Assembly: GCA_000310025.1 (NCBI GenBank) | Contig: FN647938.1 | Location: 247,109-311,108, forward strand | Direction: 5' to 3' | DNA from: Ectocarpus siliculosus | Lineage: Eukaryota; Sar; Phaeophyceae; Ectocarpales; Ectocarpaceae | Length of the DNA stretch: 64,000 nucleotides | In this document: positions 25,701 through 39,900 of the stretch, piece after piece | Layout of the letters: each line of letters starts with the position of its first letter | Position numbering within the stretch: the stretch's first letter is position 1 | Made by a program: the position numbers and the translations under genes | The notes under the pieces: generated by a model | What the model was told of the DNA's origin: nothing | The model's database searches: none | What the model saw: the letters and a program-made list of their open reading frames with translations, nothing else

Positions 25701-28700
25701 GTTTCGAACTAAACGAAGCCTGATTGGAATTGATTTTAGACGCCTCTTCAGGCGTTAACTGCAGGAATAATCCGACCAACCGTCGGGTCGAGCAACGCTG
25801 TCGGCATGGCATATCACGATCCGCTCCTCATTCCCCTTCTTGGTTGGCTGAATTGACGGATCGAATGAATCCACTGCAAGGATTGATTGTTGAAAACATT
25901 AGATGCTGATGCACCTGGTTTCTCGGTGATGCTCGTTTTGGGCAATGTGCCACCCGATTGCAGACGCTTGACGTTAACGGCAACATGCTCACGCACCTTC
26001 CGCCGGGATTCGGCGCCCTCCGGCTTCGGAGCCTGAAGCTATCCTACAACCGCCTCGAGACGTTGAGACATGAGGTTTTCCGACCTAAGCTGAACGGCAC
26101 ATTAAGACGGTTATGGCTGTCGAACAACAACCTTCTCCAGCTCCCCGATTCTTTCGTTGAGGTAAGGGCAAGGACAAGCAACCGGGAAAATGCATCGCCG
26201 ATCGTATGTATTTGTCTCGCGTGGCAAATAGTCACGTCGATAGCCGGAAACAAATGGAATGCCGATGATAGCGAAGTATCTGTGTGAGTGCCGATGATGC
26301 CCAGTGTGGCGCTTGAGATGTGAATCGCGAAATGATAGTTGTACGGATGTACTACATATAAGGATGGGCAATAACACAGGTATGCTCACACCCGCGATAG
26401 TTTCAGAAGCCGCAACTTACCTGTTCCCAACGACCATTTTCGTTGTCGATATGGCAGTTGTCGAAGGTGCAGGAGGTGCAGATGGATTCGAACCCCTACA
26501 AGTCTCCCCCTCCCGAGCTTCTCGCCGAAGGAATCACTACCGTCATGAAGTACGTCAGGGTGCGGATACATCGAATCGACCTCTTGCACAAGCTCATCCT
26601 CGACAGGTGCAGCCACTTTTGGCGTATCCTCACCTTGCTTTGTGCTCCATTCTGCTGATATACTGCTGATTTGGTTTCAAATATCGACCAATGTTGTCGT
26701 TTCCGTCGTTGCTTTTTTTCGAATTCCTGCGCACGCTTTCCGGTAAGCGCATATCTACTGTAGTGTTGAACTCAACCTACATGGAACACTATCAAACTTT
26801 ACAACTACCGCTGCATGTTGAGACTATTTTCTGGCCACTGGTTCTGAAGAAAGTCGTTTCCTCAATAAGTTGCTTCTTGCGAGCGCCAAGCCCACCCGAA
26901 GCCACGTAGGCTCAATAGAGAGCAAACCGCCTAAAAATGATGCTAAGCTACATACTTTGGGTACCCATGTCGTCCAATCCAGTACGCAGCACTCGCATCG
27001 TTGAGCAACATATGCGTTTCGTCATCCGCTAATCGTTCGAAGATTGCGACGTTGTAGGTGATTCTAGCGCATGCACCCGGGATATAGGCACAGGGCAACC
27101 GCAGTTGACTATTGAACATAACTGAAGCTCGGGTTAGATATATAGTCTAGAGAGTGAGGTTAAACAGATTAGTCCACAGGCCACAATTGGTGGAGAGCTC
27201 ACTAGAATACGGGCATGCTCGAAGCGGGGGGTGGGCACGATTTGTCAAGCCTACTACCGACTCCGTAGCCCAAGAGGATACCGATGCGCCATGGTAAGGC
27301 AGAGCGTGGTAAAACGTCATTATAGCTTTCGCCAACCACCATGACTCGGGAAAAGTATACGTGTAGGGTGTGGGACAGCAAGACAACAACAGCGGAAGTA
27401 TCCTATCTCAGAAATGCCTTGTCTCGTCAACTACAACTCCTTCTCATTTTAGTTTCATCGGGCTAAAATGTACAACGTCTGCACCGCGTTGTGGTTCTTC
27501 TTGGCATTCGTCATCATCATCATCATACCAGGGGTTTCGACACTTGTTTGGAAGCGCTTGTGCCGCAGTGTTGCGGGGTTCTGATGTCCAATACTGGGTA
27601 CCTGACTCCGCCCGACCTCGACGAATTTGACAAGGTAATAGTCTGTTGGGAGACTGTTGAGGTTGGCGATGGTCTCGGTGAGATGCTCCGTGTTGAGAAA
27701 GTCGTTTCATCTCGGCACCAGGAACGTGTGAAACTACGATAGAGACGTCCGATGCCTGTCTACCGGTGTTGCCCTACACTGCTGTTTCGTGCACTTTACC
27801 TAGGTAAAAACGTGTGTGGTATATTTTCGCGAACAACGTCGATCCAGAGAGTACCATATATTTCCCGAACTATAAATTGTGATAACGAACCATATGGCCA
27901 TACACGTTCAACAACAACCACCCTCACACGGAAATGTTAAAGAGATTTTCATCGAGCACGTTCCTACCGTGCGTCTTGTATGTGTTTCTATCGTTGTCGA
28001 ATGACATTCGTTTCATAGCTGCACCTCCACTACGCTTGTTTGCGTCACGGTTTGTCCCCGCAGGCCATCAACCGTTTCATCAACGGGGATTTCTACCGAC
28101 ATCCCCTCACAGCCGAAACAATACTCGACGTCGTTCAGGACTTGAGGGTAAGAAAGAGGAAATGTTTTCGTGCAACTATGCGCACGGAAAAGCAAACAAT
28201 ATTCTTAATTCATGGCACAATACCATTATTGACGTTCCTCGGAAGGGCACACGCGCAGCCGAGCGTGTAATTGTATTGATACTAGAAAAAGAAAATCTCC
28301 AGGCCACTGGAACCATCCTTTATGCTTGCAAATATGGGATTATTCGACCCTCTCTTCGCGCTTCTACCATCAGGCTACCAGAAAAAAGGAGTTCTACGAA
28401 CGGATGGTAGCTCATTTGATGGCCCAGATATTTTTTCAGGAGACCCGGGATGTTTTCAGCGAGAACGTGTTCTGCAGACACACAACGCGGCCGTGGGGCA
28501 GGAGGGGTGGTCCGGTGAGGAACATTCGGCCAAAAACATCAAAACGCGTTCTCGCACCGTGTGCACATTTTATCCCTCAAACGCTTGTGACATTTCAAGA
28601 GTTCGGGGCTTAGGTTGGAATAGACTAGTGTACGCTGGTGCGATGGTCATGGGATGTGGATGTTACTGAAGCATTCGTTATCGTAAAACGGGGATGAAAA

Positions 28701-31700
28701 TGTTGTCGTCAGCAATGTGTCAATTCTGCTCCCTGCCGTATGATCAAGCGTGCTTTTGGTCTGCCCTCTTTAGTTTTAGCGTCTTGGGAGCAAGCTGGTA
28801 GATCGTTCAGTTTTGAAATTTTGAAGACAACTGTATCCTCTTGTTCTCATCGGCTTTTTACCTCCAATAGGTAGGTTTGTGGAACTTTATTCAGGTGAAT
28901 TACGCATGGTATGCATACGAATCGAGCTGAGCTGCACAAACGAAGTCGTATTCAATTCATTTGTTTACCTTTGAACCAACAAGATCTGCGGCACACGATA
29001 TTTCACTTTTCCTGAGGATCCTATTTGGTACCTTTGGTAGGGGGATGTCGGGGTAGTACTGGTCAAGGTGTGTCGCGTCTCGCGACTGATTAACCTGGTG
29101 TCGTAAAGGTACAGATGCTACCCGCTCACTTGATCTTCTCCTCTGTTTGGGCACGATACAAGGGACCACATGAGTTTTGGATCAGCCACCCTCGACGCCT
29201 CATCGTGCGCCTGAATGGAACATTTCCCTGAAAGGTGGGGTGCCTGACGATTGCTCTGAGTGCCCTGTTCGAAGACACCCCCAAGAACGCCTTTGTCGAG
29301 GAGTTCCGGCCGGCGTTCTGGACGGAAGCCCTCAAAAGTCTGCCGAGAACTGTGTTCGAGTATTCACACAAGGCGCTCCGCAAGGCCCTCCTCACTCTCC
29401 GGAGCGCTTATGGACCGGTGAGACTGCGTTAGACCGTGCGTGCTCTTCATATATATCTCCCTTCATATTTAGCTTGCCATATTCGATACATTTCGTGCCT
29501 CAGTAGTCTATGAGTGATTCTACTCTTCGAGCCTTGCAGGTTCATCGTGCGAGACCAACCCAACCGAGGCACCCCGTACGAGCACTGTTGGACTTGATAC
29601 CAGAACCACGTTATGATCGTTCCCGTTTCCGATCTCCGGCCACGACGGGGTAGAAGAACAGTTACTTGCTGCGTTGCCAGACCGTCGTGGTCTACTTTAG
29701 CTTCGTACGAGTATCCGCAGATCACGTTGGCACTTCCTCCGCCGTCCTTCCTGCGATCAATGAAAAAGATCGCTACGTTCGAGGACCTCACCTTCGAGTT
29801 CTGTGAGTGCATAGACCCGGACACCGGCGAGGAAATACGGCATCCCAAGGGAGAGTGCATTGTCCCCGGGCTGGTGGTGGTAAAGATCATTTACACGGCT
29901 CAGGAAGCATTGCGACGGAAGGAAGAGGAAAAGGAAGTCTTCGAGGCTTTCAAGAAGACCGACACTCAGGTATCATAATCGGTCGTGTGCGTAAGGCAAG
30001 GATAGCAGTTAATTTCGTTAGTTTACAGAAGGTGCTGTTTTCTTCGTGTCGTGAGGTGCAAGGCAGGAACCGACGTGCGGGGCTAAGGTTAGGATATAAA
30101 TTGAATCGATCAGAGGGCACCTACCCCACGTCCGTGGAGCGTGAAAATAGTGCAGTGTAGATTACACACACAAAGAGTCACCACATGAATCTATTCGGCT
30201 TTTATCAACACGATAGATCCGTCGATTCCCCGCGAGCACAGCGTGTGATCATCGCATCACATATGACAATGCATGGTGTGAACCACGTGTGTGGATACGA
30301 ACCATCCTGATGCGAACGAAGGTGCGAAAGTGGATCAAGACCAAACAGGGCATGACTAGAGTCACGGACGAGGTCAAAAAGCGAAAAGCGGTCCAATCGT
30401 TCAGGGTTGGCATCATCAACGCATCCATTGCCCAATTGCAGGTGAGCGCCTCGCCCATGTGTTTTCCACGTGGTTCAACGGGTGTCTCGAAGGCCACCAA
30501 CCGCACACGAAAAAAGGAAAGAGTAGCAGCAACACTGTAAAAATGTCCACTACATTGACAACCACCGCAGCTTTCGTCCAACAATCCCCACCCTCTTAGA
30601 TTGTTTCATCTTTCCACCCTAGACGTTGCCGTTGTTCTGTAGCTTCATCATATGGTCGGGGCATGCAGTATCTGGTGTGAAGTCAAACCGCTCACATCTG
30701 GGCCTCCGCCAATGACAAACACGTGTACAAATCTAGGCTGATCTATGCTTCCTCCCAGGGTAAGGGGTAAACACAACGCCCGAGACGGCCACAAATTTTA
30801 TTATCGTTCAAAATTTCCTCGCGCCTGATACAGGGGCTGGCAACGCTGAAGCAGGAGCTGCTGGTCTTCGCGCAGCAGCGAAAGATGCAGTTCGAGAACG
30901 GAGAGCCGTTTCACTTTCATTCTCTGGCCAACACCGAGGAGGCTACCGCTCTTGTGGAGAACGCGGAGAAGGAAGTCAACGACAAACGAGATGAAGTGAG
31001 TCACTTTGCTCCCACATCGATCAACCAATGGGTTCAAGAACATCGTGTGGATCAGAGAAAACTAGTCTACCGATCAACGGACATGCCCATCAGCAAAGAG
31101 AGAAATCCGCTAAGTTTGGCAAGGGTGTTAGAAGAGGTAGTAATTAAAAAAAACGATGGTGCAGTACTTCCAAGCAAACGAGCAAAAAGAAATATGCACC
31201 CCACCCGCCCTCCTCAGGCAAAATGGGGCACCTAGGTGTGCAAGGGTTTTTTCGCACACCCTTGGGTCTGGGTAAATTGCGATGAAGTCAGTCAGTCAAC
31301 ACATTCAATTTGCCAATTCAATACGCCAACCCGTCAAAACTTTCAACTCCCAGAGCGAACGGAAGAGCTCCAGTCAAGTTCATACATGGAACAAACCCAT
31401 TGCCCTGCCAAGTTCGTGACTATCACCGCCAGACTTTGCGTGAGATTCGTATGGTTGGCTGTGTACTGGTTAGTAGGGGCTAGCAAACATACCAATGAAA
31501 ACGCCATGATGATGTTCATCCATCCATGTATCATGCTGCACGCTTTTGCTCGAGATTCGGCTTCCATTTGGTTGGTTGGGCAATGGGCTTGACGTCCTAC
31601 AATTTTTAGGATTTTCCGCCTTTTTCTGCTTTTTTTCTCATCTGGTTGTTGTCAACATCTATCTATTTTTTCCGAGTGGCAGGGTTTCCTCGGATAGCGT

Positions 31701-34700
31701 TGTTTTCACGATGTAGGCGCCAACATCACATGTTAGACAGCAACAACGGCGACGGCTACGACGACGACAAGAACATCAGCAAAACTTTTCACTTGGCGAC
31801 TACCGCATGTCAACCAACTGCGGGTGGAAGAAATATATATTTAGAAGTGTTCAACAAACAATTGATGTCCACACTATCGAACATTCCTCGGACCTTCCAG
31901 ATTGAAGCACTGGAGCTCGAGAAGACTCACCTCAAGGTCAAACTGAAGGAGAGGGTGCCAGAGATAGCGGCTCAGGTTGAGGACAGCCTTGTGGACAAGT
32001 ACTGCTACGTCGAGTACACTGAAATCTTTAACAGGAACAGGACCAGGGCGTTGAAGGTGGGCAATAGACCTGGTCACTACGTACTTCGTATCCTGGAGAC
32101 CACGTTAGGCGGTTCGAGCGAATTTAGTTTCCTGTGATTTTTCCCTTACTTACTTGACGGTGATATTTCGCTGAGAGTTAACCGACTGCAAGAAAGCTGT
32201 GGCATGATCGCGATTTTGCTGTAACGGGACGGACAATCCAAATCAAGGCTGAAGGTGTCGGATATTTGCACCTGATGCGATATATTTCAAGATGAACAGG
32301 GCGCGGGCATTACACGCGAGTGATACTACTGACGACCTCAGGGCCTGGAAAGGCGTAACTTTGTGTTTCATATAATTTTCATCGCATTCAAATATTCGTA
32401 CCGCTCGTCGTTGTCTTCCATGCACAGTCGAAACTTTTTAGACAGATTCTGCGATGAACGAGATGTTGGTACCTGAACCTTTCAAACAAGGTCGTAAAGC
32501 AAGGTCGTATAAGGAACATGACGAGGCATTGCAAGGCTGTGTGGTCTGTTTACGAGCCAGACTGGTGCACACGCTGAGTACTGACTTGGCTCGCGCATCA
32601 GCACTTCACTACTTGCTTCCTACGAGTTCTTCCTCTGTCGGAAGACGAGCCGGTGCGAAACGTTGGTTGCCAGTAGGTTAGAAGTGAGCTTCAGGAACCG
32701 CCTCCAAGATAGACCAAAAGACCTGGGGAATGATCAACCGGATGCTCCTCAACTGGCATGCCTTCCGCTAGATTCCCCTGGGTAGGTCGCTACATTCATC
32801 TCCCTGAGATCACGTCCCACCTTCCCTTGCTTTCTGTTTACCATGACGCATGATGGGGATTCTAGGAAGGATGGAGGAGGCCATGGGATGGTATGGACGG
32901 GGAAGATTTCGGGAAGTGGGCGAAGGAGAGAAACTGTGTCGCAGCAGATCGACACGAAAGGCCTGGAAACGTGGTACGTACGTTGGTGTTGGGGTATGAG
33001 ATGTTGCAATCATTGCAGCGAACCTATACAAACAGCAAGGTGACTCCAGCCCAATTCTCAGTCCCTCATGCAAGATTGACTTTATCATCGGGTGTATACG
33101 CCAGATCACAACGCTACCGGAATATATATTTCATGATTGTAGTGCATGCAGTGACCCACATCGTAACGATATACTTCCTGGATTTGGTTTGTAACGACTA
33201 AGAGAAGAGGCCGAACGAACCCATGACCGATAAGACAGGCCATGTTACAACACACCCAGAACATGAAATGTTCAAACAGCAAGACACGGTGCGCCCATTT
33301 GTCTGAGACATACTTGCCTGTGCAGCAACAGAGGGTTCGGGGAAGGCCCCCATGGTATATTGGCGTGCCCGGTTGCACATCCAGAGGCTTCTCTTTGTAG
33401 CTTGATACTACAGTACGATAATCTATTCCCTTCTTACTGATGCTACCAACAACAGGAACGCGTTTGGTTCAGACAAGTGTCAACCGATGGCGTGCTATGA
33501 CGGGCTTTTGCTTAGAGAAGGTTGCCACTGCTTGGTACATAGTTTTTCATACCCAGGCCCGTGATTCATCAAGAAAACTAACGGCTGGTTATGTTTAGTT
33601 GGCATTAATCTGTTGTGTGCCACCAATCAACTTCGGGGCAACTGTCCGATTTTGGTCAGGCCGAGTACAGAGCGATGGAGGTCCCAGCAGACGACCGCGA
33701 TTGGGACGAAGCACCGTCGGACCTGTCCGAGAGGCTCAAGTAAGATCTATTGTCACACATAGGTTTCCGGCGGAACACAGCGTGTATACCACGTGGTTGC
33801 TCTCGATGGCACAAAGAAGTACTCAGATCGTGACACGTTCCGGTTCACCTTGTTCGGACTACCCACGGGATGTCGCACGGGTCGCCCAAGATCAAATACG
33901 GACCATTGGTCGCTCAACAGACGTCGTGCGATCTTTAGGGCCCGGGGGTGGCAAGATCCCCCCCGGGCATTCACGCCCTGCCGCGGCTGGTCTATGAATG
34001 GTTCAAAGGGCTTCCTTCCATGGGTCACGCATCGCTGCCCGTGGCTGCCACCGACGGCCCACCGGGAGGTCATGGGGGCCTTAAGGACTGCTCAAGGGCG
34101 TCCCGTGGGCGTCCAATGGACAATCCATCGACCTCCCGCGGCGTTCGATGACAAAGCACCATGGCCCGTGGGCCGCCCATTCCCGGCCATTTGAATGTCC
34201 GATGGGATGGGGATTCCATGTGGGTCGATGCGGGTTTCCCATGGGCGGTACCAATGCTTCTGCACACGTCCTCCAAATGGCGTCCTTGCCCATTCATTCC
34301 CTGCGTCCTTCCGTCCCTCTGTACTTGCAACTCTGTACCCCCCCAATGACCCACGACAATGTTTCCCTTGGTACTCCCAGCTGGGATGGGACCGACAAAA
34401 TGGAGACGTTCCTGATACCGACCTTGGTGGAGTGGAAAGAAAAGCGCGCGGCCAGGGCTCTAGCAGGACTAGACCCGAACGCGTCGGCGAGCGAAGAAGA
34501 AGACGAAGGCGAAGATGAAGACACCAAAAGTGGCGACGGTGACGACAAGCAGCACAGCGGAGTCAGAAGGGATGACAATGACGCCGATGGTGATGCCAAT
34601 CGCAGCGGTGGAGTGGATGCCAGGGACAAGAGTGATGCTGCTGATGGTGACGCAGGAGCCGTGGGGGGGAGCGCAGCCAAAGCGGACGGGGTTGCCACCA

Positions 34701-34708
34701 CCAAATAG
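13701..34708 (+). CDS. Very large leucine-rich-repeat protein with WW-like inserts and coiled-coil C-terminus, about 34 exons
   Basis: Well-supported exons: 13701-13943, 14115-~14170, 14408-14553, 15093-15252, 15337-15403, 15514-16107, 16364-16515, 17182-17368, 18110-18253, 18800-~18981, 19508-19584, 20078-20175, 20464-20565, 21938-22070, 22222-22296, 22692-22835, 23438-23572, 23884-~23934, 24528-24686, 24923-25007, 25353-25474, 25964-26161, 26458-26606, 27532-27634, 28064-28147, 28374-28514, 29235-29417, 29540-29575 (weak), 29721-29969, 30322-30441, 30834-30995, 31901-32056, 33660-33739, 34381-34708. Product about 1,700 aa. The N-terminal ~420 aa are charged and low-complexity. LRRs begin at exon 7 (INLSGNKLRELP, LRLDNNKLSGLP). 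Two WW-like pieces interrupt them (MWVNDVTGETS; YEWEAALNISTGKVYYINN). LRRs resume until about 26600. The C-terminus is helical and basic/acidic, ending in a Glu/Asp-rich tail and TAG. No transmembrane segment or signal peptide is seen. It is probably a cytoplasmic or cytoskeletal scaffold, which is an inference. Joins at exons 2/3, 5/6 and 10/11 are unresolved. Several donors are GC. Confidence 0.72.
21105..21621 (-). mobile_element. Non-autonomous repeat element, copy 1, in an LRR-gene intron
   Basis: This 517-bp block is an inverted, nearly identical copy (only scattered substitutions visible) of 57933-58568. It is in the intron between exons 20464-20565 and 21938-22070. On the plus strand it starts at TGGTGTTTGCCATCGGG and ends at CTATGAGTACA, with long C-runs just outside both ends. 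It codes for no protein and shows no clear terminal inverted repeats. It carries one copy of the tail unit that is tandemly amplified in copy 2. The class is unknown. Confidence 0.75.
23793..23860. repeat. CAA/CAG-rich simple-sequence tract in an intron
   Basis: An imperfect CAN trinucleotide-rich stretch (CACTACCAACACCAATACC, AGCAGCAGCAACAACAACG) lies just upstream of the short LRR exon at 23884. It opens Gln/Asn-rich ORFs, but neighbouring exon phases do not require it to be translated. Confidence 0.6.
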
Positions 34709-36960
34709 AGCTGTTAGACTATGGCACTGTTGCTCAAGGGCGCGGCAGTTTACCGTTAACAGCTGGATGTATGGGGTGAGGTCTTGTGCGTCGGTCTGTG
34801 GTCCCGCCCGCACTGTCGTGCCTATTGCCTATTGCGGATCGTATGGACCACCTCGTCCTTGGGAAGCAGAACATCATGTCACTTTCATCACGTTCATGTA
34901 CCATGTTCGCGCATAAGCGGGAAATCGACGCAATGACGTCCATGGTGAACGGGCCTACAGCACAAGCCGAAACAAGCCAAAACGCTTCGGCCTTAAGCCG
35001 AAGTCGCTCGAAGGCCTCGAGAAGGCGACGAAAACAGAACCTCGTATTCCACGTGCAGCTCGTTTGTCTTGGCGTCGCGCGTACGTCCCCGGTTGAACGA
35101 CCGAAACAGTGCCGTTTTGTCTGAGTAACCCCTGGAAATCGGCGGACTCAAGAGCAGCAACACGTGGCACAAACGCGAGCAATTCTTTTTTCAAACTGAT
35201 CGCCTATGCAGCCAATCATCAGGGAACATTCCGCCTGCCCGGAGCGACGAACACATGACGGCCGTGATACCTCTCGCCCACCAAGGGTAGACTCATCATC
35301 CGTGGACCCACCCAGCTCGACAAGGTGACAACTGTAACCCTCATGCGAAAAAGCCATTAGGGAAAGCCTCCTGTTAGCACTTCCGTTGCCCGACTGCCGC
35401 CGAGGGCGGGGCCGCAGTCGTAGGTCCGGATCGTCGTGTACCCGTAGCGTCATTAACATCTTATCAGAGGGGCAAACGCCTCGCTTGGTGTTCGCTCCGA
35501 AACCGAACCCCGTTTCTCTGTCGAGATTTCATGTAGGGCACACTGTCCATCGCAAGTACACCAACCCGCTTCACTTCAATCCAACCAAACGACTTTGAAA
35601 ACGAAACAAAAATCTTCGGCGTCACAGCAAAAAACGGGAAAAGCCATGTTACGCAAAAAAAAACTGAAAAAAATTCAACTTTAAAAGTCGGGTGCGATTC
35701 GTCCGTCAGAACGTAAAGCGACAAAACCGTTGTGGTATCCCACACGAGTAGAGCAAAAGCCACGGACTTTTTTCAAATGCGCTCTCTCGACAATTCCAGA
35801 GCCCCTACAGTATGATTTAAGACAACTGTTGACCCCGCCCGAGATCATTCAGAAAGCACAAGATGCACACAAACAGTGACATAGTACCTCATCAAGCGTG
35901 TGAGTCAGTAACTGCTGGGGCCTATTTCATGCAGAGAACAGATACTACACTAACCCGTAATCGAAAAACACACAACTGGAGTCTGACATAGAGGCGAGAG
36001 GTCTATAGCAGAACATGCTCCAGCCGTTGCTTGTAACAATGCATCAACACCAACACACACGCACACTTGTTTGTCTTCGAGGCATGAGTGCTCAACATCT
36101 GTCCCCGTCTGTCGGTGCAGTGTGCACTGGCACACAAACGCGACATCATCTACTGGGAAGTACTCCCAAGGCATGCCTTACAGCGGACCATCCTGGTGTC
36201 GTAAGAGCCACACCCGGAGTCGAACTACAGTACACACACACCGATTCCGGTTCCGCACTAGCCAGGATACGAGGAGGGTATTGACGTGGAGAAATCGCTA
36301 AACAAAAAAGCTACCGCGTAACCGCTCGTTGCAACATAGGACATGATTTCCACGAAAGTCATCCCCAATACAACCTGTCGCTCCTGCTCAGCGGCAAAGG
36401 CTCTGTAGCTTGCTAGATTCTAGAGACGGCGCACAATATCCCCGCGTCGTTGGAAACAAAACGCTTCGCAAAACCTTTAATAATAATGCCGAAGCTGAGC
36501 ATAGACGCGATGCAAATATGCATAAGAGAGGCACAAAGACCTTTCATATAAATACCAACCGCCACAACACGGCCGGCCGGCTGCTAGAGACAACCGTTTT
36601 CCGACCCATTCATAAAGTGGCACCTTTGCTGCTCTCCTCTTTCAGCTGCAGCTGTGCTCTCAAGAAATGTTACACCAGGACACGGATGGATGTATCACAC
36701 GTTTACTTACACCGAAGAACCCCACGACAACAGAACAACGAAACACGGTGTGTCTACAATACCGAGGGACAATGTAGCAGAGTACAAGGCCGTCCTACGC
36801 CAAGCCTGCAGTTGTGACGCCTCCGTCCTCCGAGCAACAGGTTTACTCCCTGTGCTACATTCCGGCGCGGATGACTGATCCCGCTTGATTCGCCTTGACA
36901 TGCATCCGGGACGCGTTGCCGCGAACAAGCACCAAAATGGCTGATAATCCTCATTCAAGT
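34709..36960. other. Convergent intergenic region, no gene seen
   Basis: 2.25 kb lie between the TAG of the large LRR gene (+) and the TGA of the next minus-strand gene (36961). Long 3' UTRs probably account for part of it. No exon with coding character or flanking splice sites was found on either strand. Confidence 0.5.
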
Positions 36961-39900
36961 CAAGCGAAGTAATCGTTGCCGGTGGACTTCCCCGCGTCCC
37001 CGAATACGATGTTGTCGTCCTTCAGATTCACCTGCATATTGTATTCACAAGAAGCAAGTGGGTAGTTCTTTGCTCGCCGAACGTAGCCATTGAAAGCATC
37101 GACTACGCGCCCATTCTTAAGCCAAACCACCTGTCAAAGAAGGCGTTTCTAGCATGGGGAGGGCAAAACACGCCATCGAATGGTTTTCACCTGAAGATGC
37201 ACCATTTTGGAAGTGGGCGGAGTACACCGACACAACCGACAGCAGCTTCAACAAGACCGCTAAGCGTCGGTGGTTTCGTCTGTAACAGTCCAAGTTTCCC
37301 TTTCTCATCTCATCTACTGCGGACGTACGGGTCTACACCTACACCTCTCTCGGCACACTTTTGGGCGTACCAACGGCACCCACACAGACAGGGATTCCTA
37401 CCGCCATGAATGCCTTCAATTAGCTTTGCGAGCAAGCTTCAGCAATCTCTTCGCTTGTCGCCGTGCGTGCTCGCGAACTAGCATTTTCTAGATCCAAAGC
37501 TTGAGTTGTTTTCGAAGCGGTATTCGTGTATGGTCTTCACGGGTTCGTGTAGACCCGCCGCCTGGACTACAGTCCTTCTCGGTAAAGCGCCGCGAGATGT
37601 TCACTGGTCGCAGGCGTGTTTCAATGAAAGAGGAGCAATAGCATGACCACAACCAAAAACTGGCCAAAATGAAACGTTGTCAGAAAAACAAAATCAGAAA
37701 CGCAGACCGCACCTTCCAATAGTTGTACAGGAGCAACAGGGACTCCAAGATCTGAAATTTTGCAGGAATTGCAGGCCAAGCAGGCGAAGCACGAGCAGGA
37801 GAAAGTCGCCATCTTGCTTGTTGCTTCCCATTATGATTTCGTCGTTGACCACGAATTCCTTTCAAGACAAGGCACCGCTCTCTCTTCCAAAGACACCACC
37901 AGCATGTGGGTACTTCACGTTCTGCCATTTGGTTCGCGAAACGTCAACATTCATACCCCTCTTCGTAATATATTACGCGATCGAGCGGGGGATACTAGAG
38001 GAGAAAAATAACGGCTGGCACTGTCTCAAAACAGTTACAATGTAATGGTCGACAAGGTTTTCGAGAAAAAGTATTGTCTGATTTCGCGTGCTTCCCTCCC
38101 TATGAACCCATGCGGTTCATTGTGGGGTTCATTGGTCCAGCAAATGGTCCCCATCGTCACCTGGAGACGCCACCATCAATACTCTCGTACTAGTCAACAT
38201 TGTCGACGTGAGGATGGCTTTCCGACTACAGGATTCCCTCACCTGCTCCCAACTCCGTCCCATTTGCAAGTAGGCGTTCGCCTCCTGCGGGGGCGGATAG
38301 GGATCCAACAAGACGAATGCGACCGTAAGGGCAGAGAAGCAGATACAACACGTCACTTGTCGCTTGTTCCAGCCATAACTATCTCAACCTTGCGTATCAC
38401 GCTATCTGGATCTAATTAAAAGACAACATCGGAAGCGAGTTTCAACAACAACGTGCCGCGGTATGCCTAAATCCGTGAGAAACTTTTCGGTGAACACGAG
38501 TCAACTTTGTCTTTAACTTGTCTAGTCATCTGTTCGTCAAGTCTCTCGGTAACTCCCCTCCGCAGCTCTCCCGACTTCCCATCTCTTGCGATTGTTTTCG
38601 ACGCGTCGCTGACATGCGTCGGCGAAATACAATACGACGCCATACAACGCACACCATACCTGCGACGTAAGCAAGTCGTGGTGAGCCTTTTCCCACGCTT
38701 CTAGGTTGCCCCCGTCCACCTCCTGCACGGCATGGAACAAAAGAAACAACGGACAGAAAGACGAGGGCACAAGAACCTCAATACATTACTGTATCTCAAC
38801 ACAAAGCGCAACAACAGCATCTGCGGCGACAAAACGGAGGGCAGCACAGTCGCAAGCACCAACAGCCGGGATCGACACCGGCACAGCCAAAGGCTGGAGA
38901 GAGAGACAATGCCGCCAAAGCAGCGCATGGGAAAATTACAGCGGGTGTTATGTTGAGACCCGGAACACTCGCGCTACATACCCATTCTAGTCTGGGACTG
39001 CCTCAGCCACGTTTCAACGTCTTCAAGCTATTGCAAATTCGGATGATGACAACTTTGGCGGCTGATGCGTGGAAAAGACGCATAACTCGCATAGCTGTAG
39101 GGATGTACGCTTCTACGGAATGAGGGCGAAATTATCGCTTGATCGTCACAAGCGGTTTCAAACGGTAGAGAAATTGAGGCACGCTTCGCCAGTAGGTAGT
39201 GAGCAGTGAGGCAAGTGGTGACCTGTTCGTTGGTCCTCCTTCCTCCCCGTACACGAGAGACGGCATACCGCCATGACTACTCCACTACATAGTTATGTGC
39301 CAACCGCCCAGCCGTCCTGCTACAGGCTACAATCCTTTTCACAAGATACGCAGCTGGCGCTCTCTTTAGGATCCAAAGTCAGCTGGTCGAAAAATCCAGT
39401 CCAACCGTGTACGACGCGCGCGCCCATTTATGGCACGATAAAAGACTCCAAGGTTCTGCGAAATTTCACGGCCGGGGAAACTATGCCATAACGATAGGCG
39501 ATCGTGTNNNNNNNNNNNNNNNNNNNNNNNNNNNNNNNNNNNNNNNNNNNNNNNNNNNNNNNNNNNNNNNNNNNNNNNNNNNNNNNNNNNNNNNNNNNNN
39601 NNNNNNNGGAATTGACCTTTCAAGCAAACAATGCGCAAACCAAAGAGAAAAAAGTTAGGGAAGGGGCAGCAGGGGCGGGGGAGCGACAACAACGTCACGA
39701 GACCGAACACAATTTGTCGGGCACCAGTTGCTTTACACCATGCAGCATTGGACCGCTCCAATCTCTTGTGTCCCGTTCTTACCGTTCGCAGCACATCAGA
39801 GCGAGCGATGCATCTGCAAATGGTCAATGCCATGCCCCTGACTTGACCCTAAATAACTTTTCGTACTCCTTTGATCCTAGCCCATATCCCAACTCTACAC

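Noticed and set aside
27460-27583. Hydrophobic segment that looks like a transmembrane helix (FLAFVIIIIIPGV)
   Set aside because: It is the translation of a TCATCATCAT repeat just before an acceptor. The exon phase requires the other frame, starting at 27532 (GFDTCLEALVPQ).
34070-34354. Overlapping minus-strand ORFs of 70-94 aa
   Set aside because: They are opposite an intron of GC-rich repeated motifs, with no splice context and no protein-like composition.
36961-37130. Single C-terminal exon beginning VVWLKNGRVVDAF
   Set aside because: The frame does not connect with the terminal segment ending STGNDYFA. The last exon instead starts at 37031 after a pyrimidine-rich acceptor.
37776-37830. 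Plus-strand coiled-coil-like segment (ELQAKQAKHEQEKVAIL)
   Set aside because: It is short, with no partner exons on the plus strand, and lies inside the minus-strand gene. Probably chance.
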